DNA from: Chlamydiota bacterium
GTDB lineage: Bacteria; Auribacterota; Tritonobacteria; UBA1439
Direction: 5' to 3'
DNA length: 51,802 nucleotides
Assembly (NCBI GenBank): GCA_012729785.1
Contig: JAAYCL010000040.1
Location: 1 to 51,802, forward strand
Positions 1-8,543 of this stretch are shown here, piece after piece. Both the position numbers and the translations under genes were made by a program. The notes beneath the pieces were generated by a model. It ran no database searches. It was not told the DNA's origin and saw nothing but the letters and a program-made list of their open reading frames with translations. How positions within the stretch are numbered: the stretch's first letter is position 1; the number at the start of each line of letters is the position of its first letter.

Positions 1-536
1 ATGTCCAATTGGACCCGTACTGTCCCCAATACGATTCAGATATGGCGCTGCCGCTTGGTCCTGTCTCAAAACCCATGCTATAGGGGAAGCTGGTTACCTG
101 GCAATAAGTTGGGGAGGGAATAAGTGCGATACAGAAGAGGCCGCACATCGAACCCGCATATACAAATAGCAGGGCTCGTTTCATGGGGATACGGCTCCGC
201 GCACACATGCCGAACGCGAATCAGTTCCGGCACATCTCAAGATGCCCACGTTAGCACACAATCTAGAATCACCGAGAGCAATGCAGATAGGAACTTTTAT
301 CGCTGTAATGTGCCCGAAATACGCTGCCGTGTCAAGCAGGAGATCAACCGAAAAGTATTTCGAGCGCAAGGCGCCGGCGCAATGAAAAATGCGCAGGATG
401 GAGGCATGCATTCCCCTCTTCATAGGGACCACAGCAGGGTATCCGTTCCGCGAAAAGGCCTTGTGCTGAACCCCTCCCTCCCCACGGATGCGCGAGGAGA
501 CGAGCCGGCTGCACGGGGAGGCAGCGCAACCAACTC
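1..536. other. Gene-poor left edge
   Basis: I see no convincing gene here. An open frame from base 1 to 123 on the plus strand and an 83-codon frame at 181-432 on the minus strand encode nothing I recognise and lack clear ribosome binding sites. Base composition is visibly less GC-rich than the following array, especially over about 1-350, so this may be the edge of a different segment or the remnant of an insertion. Transcripts of the first array gene would end at its right side. Confidence 0.5.
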
Positions 537-575
537 AAAAAAGCGCGGCGGAGAGGAAGGCAGGCCCTCCGCGCG
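537..575 (-). terminator. Rho-independent terminator of the first array gene
   Basis: Read on the minus strand, a GC-rich stem (arms about 567-575 and 544-553, nine pairs with one bulged base, 13-base loop) is followed immediately by six T residues (542-537). It lies about 20-55 bases after the stop codon of the MBL gene at 595, which is the right place for an intrinsic terminator. Confidence 0.7.
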
Positions 576-594
576 GGGAGGAAGAGGGAACCGA

Positions 595-2973
595 TCAATG
601 CCAGCCGAGTATCTCCGCCCCTTCCCATCCCTCCACCCAATCCAGCATCCACCCGTAGGGCGGGGAGACCGTCTCCGGATCGGGCTGGAAGTTGATCTTC
701 ATCTCGAGCGGCGTGGGCGACACGATCGGCGTCTCCGTCGGCGTCGGCGTGATCGTGGGCGTCGGCGTGATCGTCGGCGTTGGCGTGACGGTTGGCGTCG
801 GGCTGCTCGTGGGCGTCACCGTCGGGGTCCAGGTCGGCCCGATGTAGACGTTTCCGCGGACCTCGACGTCATCGACGAACCAGTCGTCGTGGCGGCGGGA
901 ATGGTTCGTCCCGACACTCCTGAACCGGAAACGGAAGTTGGCGTGGAGGGCGGCGGCGGGGAGGGCCGTGCTCACGACGACGTAGTCGCTCATGTCGGCG
1001 CCCGAGCCGTAGTACCGGGTGAGTTCTATCCACGTGCCGGAGGAGTCTGTGTACTCGACGATGAGGTCGTCGTTGATCTCGGGCGAATCCCCCGAACCGG
1101 CGCGCTCGTACGCGTACGTGAGCGTCGCGGCCGTCTGCGCCGCGAGGTCGATCGCCTTCGATTCGATCCTGTCGCCGCCCGTGGATTGGCCGTTCAGGTT
1201 GAGCGCGTAGCCGGGATGATCGCCGTCGGAGACGCTCTGTGCCTCCCCGACGTTGACGGTCCAGTTCGAGGCGTCGAGGACAGTCGACGGGAAATCGTCG
1301 GAGAAGCGGAGGTACGGCAGGGGCGTCGGTGTCGGCGTCGGGGTGATTGTCGGCGTCGGCGTATGCGTCGGCGTCGGCGTATGCGTCGGTGTCGGGGTGA
1401 TCGTCGGGGTTGCGGTCGGCATCCCGTACGCGCTGTTCCGCGGGGCGCAGCTGATTTCGGAGAAGTCGATCAGGTTGTTGCCCGTGTCCTGGCCGTCCGA
1501 CGTTCTCTTCCACGCCTTCCCGGACCCCAGCGTGCCGAGCAGGGTCCCCTCGTAGTATGCGCTCGACGCGGAGGCCCATCCCACCCTGTCGACGATAACG
1601 GAGGAGTTGTTGAGGAGCCGGGCGTAGCTGTTGGCGCCGTTGTCGGCGATGTTGATATCGGTGTGGACGTCCGGGGTCACGTCGCCCGTCGGGTTCGTGT
1701 CGGATATCAGGAAGAAGCCGTGCGCCGGGATGCTGTGCGCGGAGGTGAAGGTGTAGTCGTTGCCGTAGACGTCGAGCTGCCACCCGTCCAGGTTCACGGC
1801 GGAGCCGCTGGAGTTGTAGAGCTCGACGTATTCGCCCAGGCCCCCGGAGGAGGTGCTGAACGGCCCCACCTGGTTCACCACCACCGCGCCCGGCGCGGAG
1901 GTCGGGGTCACGGTGGGCGTGGCCGTCGGCCCCGCGGAGGTTGCGGTGGGCGTGGGGGTCGGGGTCGCGCCGCTCGACCCCTCGTCGGCGTCGTAGGCGT
2001 CATTCCGGGAACCGCCCGTGACGGTATATCGGTTCGTGGAGTTGGTGTATGTCACCACGATGGTGTCCTCGACGTAGGTCATTTTCGAGACCGGGTTCGG
2101 CGAGCTGCTGCCGCGGGCGGTGGCGTAGATCCACGAGACGCCGGAGTTCACAAGGTTGCTGAGCGTGCCCGAGGCGGGGTGGCTGTAGGAGTTGCTGGAG
2201 CCGACGAAGATGACCGCCACCTCGGGTTTGATGGCGTTGAGGAAGGTAAGGGACGAGGAGCTGCTCGATCCGTGATGGCCCACCTTGAGGACGTCGTAGT
2301 TGTTCGACGCGGTCTTGGGGCCGAGCACGTCCTCGACGTCGCTCGTCATGTCGCCCGCGGTGAAGTAGTCGAAGCCGTTCCACGAGAGGCGCAGGCCGAT
2401 ACTATAGCTGTTCTCGTTCGAGCTCAGCGAAACGGTGGTCCCGTCGAGGAGTGTGCTCTTGCCGGTCGAGGTGTTGCTCACGGCCAGCCATTCCGCGGTG
2501 ACGCCGCCGATGCTCCAGGACGCGCCGGGCGTGGGAATCGCCGCCGCGGGGCCATAGGAGCCGTTCGTCAGGGTGCGCCAGGTGGTCGTGGCGCCGCTGT
2601 CGCCGCCCACCTGCGACCCCGCGTGGTGGTAGGCGGCCGTCGAATAGTTCAGGTAGCCGTCCACGAGGGGGCCGATGATCATATCCGCACCGCCGACATG
2701 GTCGGCGTGGAAATGACTGGCGGAGAGATAGTCGATGGAGCTTGTGTAGCCGAGGTTGTAGATGTAGTTGAAGATTGTGTCGCCGTCCGAGTCGGAGTTG
2801 CCCGTGTCGATGAGCCAGGTGACGCCGTTGGGGAACTCGATGAACGTCGCGTCGCCGAAGGAGACGTTGATATGGTGGATAATGAGCTGGTCCGCGTTCC
2901 AGGCGAGGGCGTCCGGCGAAGCGAATGCGGTGAGCAGTCCCGCGAGGCTCACCAAGACGATCCTGTGTCCCAT
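595..2973 (-). CDS. Secreted MBL-fold hydrolase with lamin-tail domain, beta-sandwich and C-terminal INFQP/GW tag
   Basis: 792-residue predicted exported hydrolase. A signal peptide covers residues 1-24 (cleavage after ALA). The MBL domain (about 25-330) has the metal motif HFHADH at 87-92, a later GDM segment and KVGHHG, the pattern of ComEC-like MBL hydrolases, so an active binuclear metal site is likely. A lamin-tail domain (about 363-511) is followed by a Thr/Pro linker, then a concanavalin-like or MAM-like beta-sandwich (about 554-708), a second Thr/Pro linker and the tag (758-792, from MKINFQP to ILGWH). Its MBL domain most resembles that of the array member at 22800-25004. A promoter at 3041-3069 and a terminator at 537-575 suggest a single-gene transcript. 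The substrate is unknown; ComEC relatives act on nucleic acids, but that is family knowledge, not shown here. Confidence 0.88.
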   Translation of the reverse strand: MGHRIVLVSLAGLLTAFASPDALAWNADQLIIHHINVSFGDATFIEFPNGVTWLIDTGNSDSDGDTIFNYIYNLGYTSSIDYLSASHFHADHVGGADMIIGPLVDGYLNYSTAAYHHAGSQVGGDSGATTTWRTLTNGSYGPAAAIPTPGASWSIGGVTAEWLAVSNTSTGKSTLLDGTTVSLSSNENSYSIGLRLSWNGFDYFTAGDMTSDVEDVLGPKTASNNYDVLKVGHHGSSSSSSLTFLNAIKPEVAVIFVGSSNSYSHPASGTLSNLVNSGVSWIYATARGSSSPNPVSKMTYVEDTIVVTYTNSTNRYTVTGGSRNDAYDADEGSSGATPTPTPTATSAGPTATPTVTPTSAPGAVVVNQVGPFSTSSGGLGEYVELYNSSGSAVNLDGWQLDVYGNDYTFTSAHSIPAHGFFLISDTNPTGDVTPDVHTDINIADNGANSYARLLNNSSVIVDRVGWASASSAYYEGTLLGTLGSGKAWKRTSDGQDTGNNLIDFSEISCAPRNSAYGMPTATPTITPTPTHTPTPTHTPTPTITPTPTPTPLPYLRFSDDFPSTVLDASNWTVNVGEAQSVSDGDHPGYALNLNGQSTGGDRIESKAIDLAAQTAATLTYAYERAGSGDSPEINDDLIVEYTDSSGTWIELTRYYGSGADMSDYVVVSTALPAAALHANFRFRFRSVGTNHSRRHDDWFVDDVEVRGNVYIGPTWTPTVTPTSSPTPTVTPTPTITPTPTITPTPTETPIVSPTPLEMKINFQPDPETVSPPYGWMLDWVEGWEGAEILGWH
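1349..1384 (-). repeat. 18-bp tandem repeat encoding a Thr/Pro linker
   Basis: Two adjacent 18-bp copies (1349-1366 and 1367-1384) inside the MBL gene encode Pro-Thr-His-Thr linker units. Slippage in such codon repeats probably lengthens and shortens the linker. Confidence 0.7.
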
Positions 2974-3040
2974 TGAGCACTCCTGTCGTGGATAACCCCC
3001 ACAGGGTTACACCATCGGATTCGAACTGCGGATTTACGAC

Positions 3041-3069
3041 AATATACCCGTGCGCGCAGGTGGTGTCAA
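3041..3069 (-). promoter_or_regulatory. Sigma70-like promoter of the first array gene
   Basis: On the minus strand TTGACA (3069-3064), a 17-base spacer and TATATT (3046-3041) make a near-consensus promoter. Transcription would begin near 3034, giving a leader of about 60 bases before the ATG at 2973. It is the strongest promoter match in the array. Confidence 0.8.
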
Positions 3070-3118
3070 GGGCGCGGCATGCAAATATATTCTCATTGCG
3101 CTGCAATCTGTTACAGCG

Positions 3119-3210
3119 TAGCCGCGCGGCTCTACCGCGCGGGATGGCGTTTCATCCGCATCCCCCTTGTGGGGGTACCCACGGCGACATTTCCACCCTC
3201 TGAGAGGGCA
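3119..3210. repeat. Cluster of small palindromes between array genes
   Basis: Within about 90 bases there are several inverted repeats: CCGCGCGG at 3122-3129 and again at 3135-3142 with a 5-base gap, GGGATG/CATCCC, CCCCC/GGGGG with a 4-base loop, and CCCTCTGAGAGGG. They lie after the stop of the 3332-4768 gene and upstream of the promoter at 3041-3069. They could end transcription of the former or be a REP-like element. No T-tract follows. Confidence 0.45.
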
Positions 3211-3331
3211 GGGAACGCGGGCGAGGGAGCGCGTGGAGCGGAAGAGGGACGGGGGTACTTCACGCGGCACGCAGAAACTCACGCTGTTTCCGCACGAAAA
3301 GTTCCGAGGGGGGCGGCACCCGTCCCTTCGG

Positions 3332-4768
3332 TTATTTCCAGCCGTGGTTCAACGCGATGCCGTCCTTCGGACCGTTCAGCACCGCGCCCCCGGCATTGCT
3401 GTACCATCCGGTCGGCGATACGGCCTCCACCGGAAGGAAGTTGATCCTCCACGCGGCGACCGGCGAGGCAGAGGTGACCTCCACGTCGTCGAGATAGGCG
3501 ATTTCGTTATTGGCGTTCGTGTAGACCTCATAGACGATCTCGATACTGTCCGTGCCGGCGGGCACGCTGCCGGAATACTCCCTGTACTCGGTGATGGTGT
3601 CGAGGTCGCCGCCCGTCTCCTCCAGGAACGGATCCTGCGCCACGCCGTCCGCCTTTACGTACGCACGCACCCATTCGTCATTCTCGAATTGGTTTCCACT
3701 GGTTCGCATGTGGAGTTTCATCCTGACGTCGGCTTTCCCCGCCACGGGGACGGGGCCGAAGGTGATCTTCCCGACGTTGTCGCAGTCCTCCGCGGCGAAG
3801 CTGTAGGTGCCCGTCCGCGGACGGAGCGCTTCCACCCCCCAGTCGTCGCCGGTCGGATCGTTGGTGCCGACGGTGTTGATGGTGTAGGCGAGATCGGCCG
3901 GATCCCCCTCGAAACTCGTGTAGGCGAGCCTCACCGGCTCCGCCGTGGGGAAGTGCGGGAAGGTAGAACTGTCTGCCAAATATGGACCATGGCTGAAGCC
4001 TCCTCCCGAGATGGTGAACGTGGAGCCGTCGGTGCTGACCACGACGTTGCTGTTCGCCCTGTGCACGGGGTAACTATTTTCGAATGTCGTGGCTGCGTAG
4101 GCGTAGGCGTAGTAGATCGCCTGTACGCCCGCATCCTCCAGATTCTGCAGTGTCGACTCATACGGTTTTGACCCGCTGCCGGCTATAACGGCATACTCGG
4201 GCTGGATGGAGTCGAAGTACGCCAGGCTTGAAGAATCGTTGGTGTAGGTTCCATGATGGCTCACCTTGACGACATCCACGTCAACGCCTTTATCCCAAAG
4301 CTCCTCTCCCAAGGGCCGTTCCGTGGCGCCGTACATATCCCCCGTGAACAGGTAGTCGAAGCCGCCGTAGCTGACCAGCAATGCCATGCTGTTAGCGTTC
4401 TCGATGGAGCTGTCGCAGCCCACCTGCGTCCAACCGGTTGAAGTCACCTTCTCGTTAGAGGCGACGCACTTCACGATCACGCCGTCCTTGTTGTAGAGGA
4501 TATCCCCGGGTTTGCGGTTGTTCCGGTGGTGGTCCGGCAGCGGATCCCCGCAGACGGCGCCATGATCGCTGTGAAAATGAGACCTGGTGGTGACGTCTCC
4601 GGTCGCCGCATCGATCGACATCGTGGTTCCGTCGGGGAAGGTGATGAGATGCCCCTCATTGCCCGTGTTATACGTGGTGATGGTCAGGGAGCCCGCCAAG
4701 AGCGGGGCGGCGGTATGCGCAGCGAGGAGCAGTGCGAACACGGGTGCGGTGATAGACCTGTATACCAT
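3332..4768 (-). CDS. Secreted MBL-fold hydrolase with C-terminal beta-sandwich and INFLP/GW tag
   Basis: 478 residues. Signal peptide about 1-25. MBL domain about 26-270 with HFHSDH at 64-69, a FTGDM segment and KVSHHG; the metal site looks complete. Unlike most array members it has no lamin-tail domain and no Thr/Pro linker. Residues about 275-437 form a jelly-roll-like beta-sandwich that resembles carbohydrate-binding or adhesin modules, and the tag follows directly (440-478, WRINFLP to NHGWK). The N-terminal half is a close paralogue of the next gene (5206-6651): both share an ITTY-start strand, a GHLITFP segment and the KPGDILY and CVASN segments. The substrate is unknown. A weak promoter lies at 4861-4889. 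Confidence 0.87.
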   Translation of the reverse strand: MVYRSITAPVFALLLAAHTAAPLLAGSLTITTYNTGNEGHLITFPDGTTMSIDAATGDVTTRSHFHSDHGAVCGDPLPDHHRNNRKPGDILYNKDGVIVKCVASNEKVTSTGWTQVGCDSSIENANSMALLVSYGGFDYLFTGDMYGATERPLGEELWDKGVDVDVVKVSHHGTYTNDSSSLAYFDSIQPEYAVIAGSGSKPYESTLQNLEDAGVQAIYYAYAYAATTFENSYPVHRANSNVVVSTDGSTFTISGGGFSHGPYLADSSTFPHFPTAEPVRLAYTSFEGDPADLAYTINTVGTNDPTGDDWGVEALRPRTGTYSFAAEDCDNVGKITFGPVPVAGKADVRMKLHMRTSGNQFENDEWVRAYVKADGVAQDPFLEETGGDLDTITEYREYSGSVPAGTDSIEIVYEVYTNANNEIAYLDDVEVTSASPVAAWRINFLPVEAVSPTGWYSNAGGAVLNGPKDGIALNHGWK

Positions 4769-5205
4769 TGCATAAACTCCTACTGCAAAATCTCCTACTT
4801 ACACCCCAGCACGGGCGGTTTGACTGCACAACCCTACAGTATCCTGATCCTGCCATTCAAAACTTACCCTTCCCGCGGCCCCTTGTCAAGGAGCCGCGGA
4901 TATATATTGCCGTTGCCGCGCAAGGGGTTGTAACACGAAAGCGCGGTTCTGTCGGCGTGGCCCAGACGATACGTTCGCATCCCCCGCGGAGGTTTAGATT
5001 CGGGCGGCATATCGCCTTTTCGTGCAAGCGATTGAGAACGCGGTCCCGCGGGTTGAACAGGACTGCCGCGGGTGGACAATGCAAGGGCGGCAGCCGTGCG
5101 GCGATTTGTCAAGCCCGCGAGGGATCCAAAAAAGAGGATAGGGGTACTGCAAAGGCACAAGGGAACAGGAGCAAGGACCGAATCGGAGGATGCGGTGTGC
5201 AGCGC
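4769..5205. other. 437-bp intergenic region between two MBL genes
   Basis: I find no gene. It holds the 5' region of the 3332-4768 gene, including the palindrome with an embedded TTGACA at 4873-4899. A run of six A (T on the minus strand) lies near 5130, about 75 bases after the stop of the 5206-6651 gene, but I see no good stem before it. Confidence 0.5.
4861..4899 (-). promoter_or_regulatory. Candidate promoter whose -35 box sits inside a 27-bp palindrome
   Basis: Bases 4873-4899 form an inverted repeat of two 13-base arms around one central base with a single mismatch. The minus-strand -35 box TTGACA (4889-4884) lies across its centre. A 17-base spacer leads to a weak -10 (TAAGTT, 4866-4861), about 90 bases before the ATG at 4768. 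A dyad over a -35 box is a typical repressor operator layout, but a terminator stem for the preceding gene is also possible. Confidence 0.45.
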
Positions 5206-6651
5206 CTACCAGCTCCCCGAGTCGACGATCCATTCCCCGCCGGGATGAGACACGTCGTGCGGCTGGAAGCTCACCCTGAATACGATCGACGACTGGGGGG
5301 AAGACGTGGTGTTCTTCGGGTCTGGATCGACCGTGACGAAGTCGGCTGCGTTGCTGTTCGAGTCGGCGCCGTCCGCCGCGCGCCGCCACACGCGCTTGTA
5401 GGCCAGGTTTCCGAGGCGCGTCCCCTCGTAGTACGGCGAGGAGGCCCACCCCACCGTGTCCACGACGGTGGAGGAGGCGTTGCGCAGCCGGGCGAAGCTG
5501 TTGGCGCCGTTGTCGGTGATATTGATGTTCGTCTTCACGTCGGCCGCGACGCCGTTGATGGGGCTCGTGTCGGAGATCAGGAAATGGCCGCGCGCCGGGA
5601 TGATATGCGCGGAGGTGAAGGTGTAGTCGCCTCCGTAGACGTCGAGTTGCCAGCCGGCCAGCGATATCGCGGAACCGCCCGGGTTGTAGAGCTCGACATA
5701 CTCGCCGGGGCTCGAGAAGGGGCACACCTCGTTGATGCGCACCACACCGCCGCCGGGGGCGGGGGTGGGTGTCCGCGTCGGCGTCCGGGTGGGGGTGCGG
5801 GTCGGCGTCCGGGTGGGGGTGCGGGTCGGCGTCCGGGTGGGGGTGGGCGTGGGGGTCGCTGAGGCCTCGTCCGCCCAATAGGGGCCGTGGTTGAACGAGG
5901 ACCCGGAAATGGAGAAGGTCTCGCCGTCGGTGGTGACCGTGATGTCGCCGTTCGCCCGGAAGACGATGTCGTTGGACGACGTGTAGTTCGGGGCGTAGTA
6001 GATCCTCGTAACCCCCGCCGACTTGAATGCGGCCAGCGAGGTTGCGTTGGGGCTCGTGGCGGTTCCGGCGATGACGACGTACTCGGGTGAGATGGACTCG
6101 AGGTACTCCACGCTCGATGAGTTGTTGGTGTCGGTGCCGTGGTGGCTTGCCTTGAGGATATCCACGCCGACCCCCGCCGCCCAGAGCGCCTCGCCCAGGG
6201 GCACCTCGGTGGCGCCATACATATCCCCCGTGAACAGGTAGTCGAAGCCGCCGTAGCTGACCAGCAACGCCATGCTGTACGCGTTTTCGTCGACGTCTTT
6301 GCACCCCGCCGTCTTCCACCCGGTCGAAATGACCTTCTGGTTGGAGGCGACGCACTCCACGATCACGCCGTCCTTGTCGTAGAGGATATCCCCGGGCTTG
6401 GTGTTGTTCCGGTGGTACTGTGCGCTCGATTCACAGGAACTGCCGCAATGGTCGGAGTGAAAATGCGACATGGTGGTGATGTCCCCGTCGGCGCAGTCGA
6501 GCGACATCGTCGTCGAGTCGGGGAAGGTGATGAGATGCCCCTCGCTGCCTGTGCCGTAGGTGGTGATCGTCAGGATCCCCTCGGCGAACGCCGGGAATGC
6601 GGCACAGGCGGCCAGGAGGTGAAAAACCGCGGCTGCAATGAGCGTGCGCAT
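5206..6651 (-). CDS. Secreted MBL-fold hydrolase with RTPT linker, lamin-tail domain and VSFQP/SW tag
   Basis: 481 residues. Signal peptide about 1-23 (cleavage after AFA). MBL domain to about 265 with HFHSDH at 63-68, FTGDM and KASHHG; paralogue of the 3332-4768 product. A linker of repeated Arg-Thr-Pro-Thr units (about 272-298) leads to a lamin-tail domain (about 300-447) that closely matches the one in the 595-2973 product, sharing GEYVELYN, GWQLDVYG and DNGAN segments. The tag is the shortest of the set (458-481, FRVSFQP to DSGSW) and ends exactly in Trp. Enzyme module from one paralogue and lamin-tail module from another indicates domain shuffling. Single-gene promoter at 6722-6750. Confidence 0.88.
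   Translation of the reverse strand: MRTLIAAAVFHLLAACAAFPAFAEGILTITTYGTGSEGHLITFPDSTTMSLDCADGDITTMSHFHSDHCGSSCESSAQYHRNNTKPGDILYDKDGVIVECVASNQKVISTGWKTAGCKDVDENAYSMALLVSYGGFDYLFTGDMYGATEVPLGEALWAAGVGVDILKASHHGTDTNNSSSVEYLESISPEYVVIAGTATSPNATSLAAFKSAGVTRIYYAPNYTSSNDIVFRANGDITVTTDGETFSISGSSFNHGPYWADEASATPTPTPTRTPTRTPTRTPTRTPTRTPTRTPTPAPGGGVVRINEVCPFSSPGEYVELYNPGGSAISLAGWQLDVYGGDYTFTSAHIIPARGHFLISDTSPINGVAADVKTNINITDNGANSFARLRNASSTVVDTVGWASSPYYEGTRLGNLAYKRVWRRAADGADSNSNAADFVTVDPDPKNTTSSPQSSIVFRVSFQPHDVSHPGGEWIVDSGSW
5777..5846 (-). repeat. 24-bp tandem repeat encoding the RTPT linker
   Basis: Two perfect 24-bp units (5777-5800 and 5801-5824) and most of a third encode Arg-Thr-Pro-Thr repeats. 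This is coding sequence, not a CRISPR array: there are no spacers. Confidence 0.8.
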
Positions 6652-6721
6652 ACCGCCCTGCCTCTTCTACGGATGAACGCGGCCACCGTGCGGGGGGCAC
6701 AACCCCCGCTATTTGTAGAGT

Positions 6722-6750
6722 AATATACCCCAGGAAGGGTGAGGATGCAA
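6722..6750 (-). promoter_or_regulatory. Sigma70-like promoter of the 5206-6651 gene
   Basis: On the minus strand TTGCAT (6750-6745), a 17-base spacer and TATATT (6727-6722). The -10 box with preceding G run (GGGTATATT) is the same as in the promoter of the first array gene. The leader would be about 65 bases. Confidence 0.65.
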
Positions 6751-6906
6751 ACAATTATATGCGCCGTTCGTCAAAAATCGAAAGAACCCCCGTGCCCGTT
6801 CCGCGTGAAGCGGGTCCGTGCACTGCGCCGAATGACGGACGAGACGACCGGCTGGCGATTCGAGATGCGCAGGGGCCGGCGCGCATGCGGCGGGAAACGG
6901 CGGCGT

Positions 6907-8367
6907 CTACCAGGAGAAGCTGTACGGCGGGACGTGGGACAAGCCGTTGTTGCCGCTGCCCCAGTCGCGCATCCAGTCGCCTGTCGGGGGATCGGCGCCA
7001 GACGGCTGGAAGTTGATTTTCACGGTGTTCCCTGACGACGGCGGCGCGCCGCCCCCCAGTGTGACGAGGAGGTCGTCGAGATAGTAGGTCTTGGTCGTTC
7101 CGCGGCTGAATCGCAGGTAGATGTTGGAATACGACGAGAGATCGAACGTCTCCTTCTTGAAGCTGGCGCCGTAGTCCGTGGTGGTGGGCGAGCCCGGCAG
7201 ATGAGTATTCCACGGCCCGCTCGGCGATGAGGAGTAGTGCACGTTGAAGCTCGTTGAGCCCGCGGTTGCGTACATGTAGTAGGACAGCGTGCCCGGATTC
7301 GAGAGCAGGGGGGTGATGAGGTAGTCGCCGTTGGCGTTGAAGCGCGCGCTGTGGCTGGGGCTGTGCGACTGGCTGGTCGACCAGTCGCTCGTATCGCCGC
7401 CCTCGTCGATCCATCCGGGTGGGGGCCAGGAGGTTTCGAAATCCTCGTCGACGAGGGTCGTTGCCGGGAGCACGTCGTACGACTTCATGATGGGGCAGTG
7501 ATCCTGGTCGCCGTTGGCGGTATCGCCGTACTGCGCCGGAGCGACCGCGGAGAGGGGCGTGAAGACACGGCTGTCGAAGACGATGCCGCCGGCGTAGGCG
7601 CCGCTGTCCTCGCCGAGATCGAGGTTCATGATCTCGGCGCCCAAAAGTGTGTTGGGGATAAGCCAATCATAATTGTAGGTGCGATTCACGTTGGTGTCGT
7701 CGTCGCCCCCGGCCTGGTCGGTCGGCGTGCCGTCCGAGGTGGTGACCCAGCACGAGCCGGACCAGTTCGTGCTGTTAAGGAGGGTGGGGATCGGCTCCGA
7801 GGTCCGGTTGGCGGTGTTGAAGTCGCCGCCGAGCATCAGGTAGTGGCTGTTGGAGAAGTTGGTCTCGATATAGTCGATGACATCCTTGATCTGCGCCTTC
7901 CGGATCGCCTCATCCGAGGAGTGGAGATGCACGCTGACGACCTGCAGGTTGGTGGCGCCCGGGAGATCGATGACCGCCCAGTCGTGGTAGTAGTTCGCCC
8001 TCTGGAGGTCCGGCCAGCTCCCGGAGGAGAGGATATCCCACCTGCTGACAATGCCGTTGGGCTGGTAGCCGGACGAAGCCCGATGGTAGACGAACTCCGC
8101 CCCGAACGCGGTGCTGACCCAGCCGTCGAAGTCGTAGTCACCCGGGTAGTCGACGTACCATTCCTGGAGGCACGCCACGTCGGGCTGTAGCCCCTGGATG
8201 ATCCGCACCGTTTCTATCCCGGCCTTCGTCGTGAGCTTGCTGACATTCCAGCTCATCACGCGGAGTTCGTCGGCGCGCGCGACCGAACCGCCTGGGGACG
8301 CCGTCGAGAGGAGGAAACAACAGACGGCGAGGGTTAAACACCGGGTGCAGCGACCTGGCGACAGCAT
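6907..8367 (-). CDS. Secreted endonuclease/exonuclease/phosphatase-family enzyme with anchor-J-like domain and INFQP/W tag
   Basis: 486 residues. Signal peptide about 1-32. Residues about 34-305 carry the EEP (DNase I-like) motifs in order: MSWNV near 38-42, CLQEW (metal-binding Glu), VHLHSSD, GGDFNT (catalytic Asp/Asn) and a late GDQDHCPI Asp-His. This fold hydrolyses phosphodiester or phosphomonoester bonds in nucleic acids, phospholipids or inositol phosphates; which one applies here is not visible. Residues about 308-440 (FETSWPPPGW start, YYLDD end) look like a cleaved-adhesin/choice-of-anchor-J beta-sandwich, a module also found in gingipains. The tag is at 449-486 (VKINFQP to YSFSW, ending in Trp). 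It is the only non-MBL hydrolase of this type in the array, which supports the tag marking a mixed secreted enzyme set. Confidence 0.87.
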   Translation of the reverse strand: MLSPGRCTRCLTLAVCCFLLSTASPGGSVARADELRVMSWNVSKLTTKAGIETVRIIQGLQPDVACLQEWYVDYPGDYDFDGWVSTAFGAEFVYHRASSGYQPNGIVSRWDILSSGSWPDLQRANYYHDWAVIDLPGATNLQVVSVHLHSSDEAIRKAQIKDVIDYIETNFSNSHYLMLGGDFNTANRTSEPIPTLLNSTNWSGSCWVTTSDGTPTDQAGGDDDTNVNRTYNYDWLIPNTLLGAEIMNLDLGEDSGAYAGGIVFDSRVFTPLSAVAPAQYGDTANGDQDHCPIMKSYDVLPATTLVDEDFETSWPPPGWIDEGGDTSDWSTSQSHSPSHSARFNANGDYLITPLLSNPGTLSYYMYATAGSTSFNVHYSSSPSGPWNTHLPGSPTTTDYGASFKKETFDLSSYSNIYLRFSRGTTKTYYLDDLLVTLGGGAPPSSGNTVKINFQPSGADPPTGDWMRDWGSGNNGLSHVPPYSFSW

Positions 8368-8452
8368 GGCACGAAACCCCCATCACCCGTGTGCCGCGCG
8401 GGCTAATTGCCGCACGGTACATTCGTCGACCCCGGGCGAGACCTCCCAATTC

Positions 8453-8481
8453 ATGATACTGTCTAAAGACGGAGGGCGCAA
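8453..8481 (-). promoter_or_regulatory. Sigma70-like promoter of the EEP enzyme gene
   Basis: On the minus strand TTGCGC (8481-8476), a 17-base spacer and TATCAT (8458-8453). It is directly preceded by the tandem 14-bp repeat at 8482-8509. The leader would be about 80 bases. Confidence 0.6.
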
Positions 8482-8509
8482 CAGGAAATTTTCGGCAGGA
8501 AATTTTCGG
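8482..8509 (-). repeat. Two tandem 14-bp repeats abutting a -35 box
   Basis: The 14-mer CAGGAAATTTTCGG occurs twice with no gap (8482-8495 and 8496-8509, plus-strand reading). The pair ends exactly where the -35 box of the EEP gene promoter begins. Tandem sites at this position commonly bind an activator; the A/T core could also act as an UP element. Confidence 0.6.
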
Positions 8510-8543
8510 CGACCCGACGATTCCCACGCCCCCGGAGGGGACC

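Noticed and set aside
124-2976. 950-codon open frame on the plus strand opposite the first MBL gene
   Set aside because: Arg/Val/Gly-rich shadow of a GC-rich gene. The minus-strand frame has a signal peptide, domains and promoter.
3246-3326. Long-range inverted repeat GGGACGGG/CCCGTCCC
   Set aside because: Eight-base arms about 65 bases apart are expected by chance at this GC content and there is no T-tract.
5750-5860. Possible CRISPR array
   Set aside because: Repeats are contiguous 24-bp coding units for Arg-Thr-Pro-Thr with no spacers.
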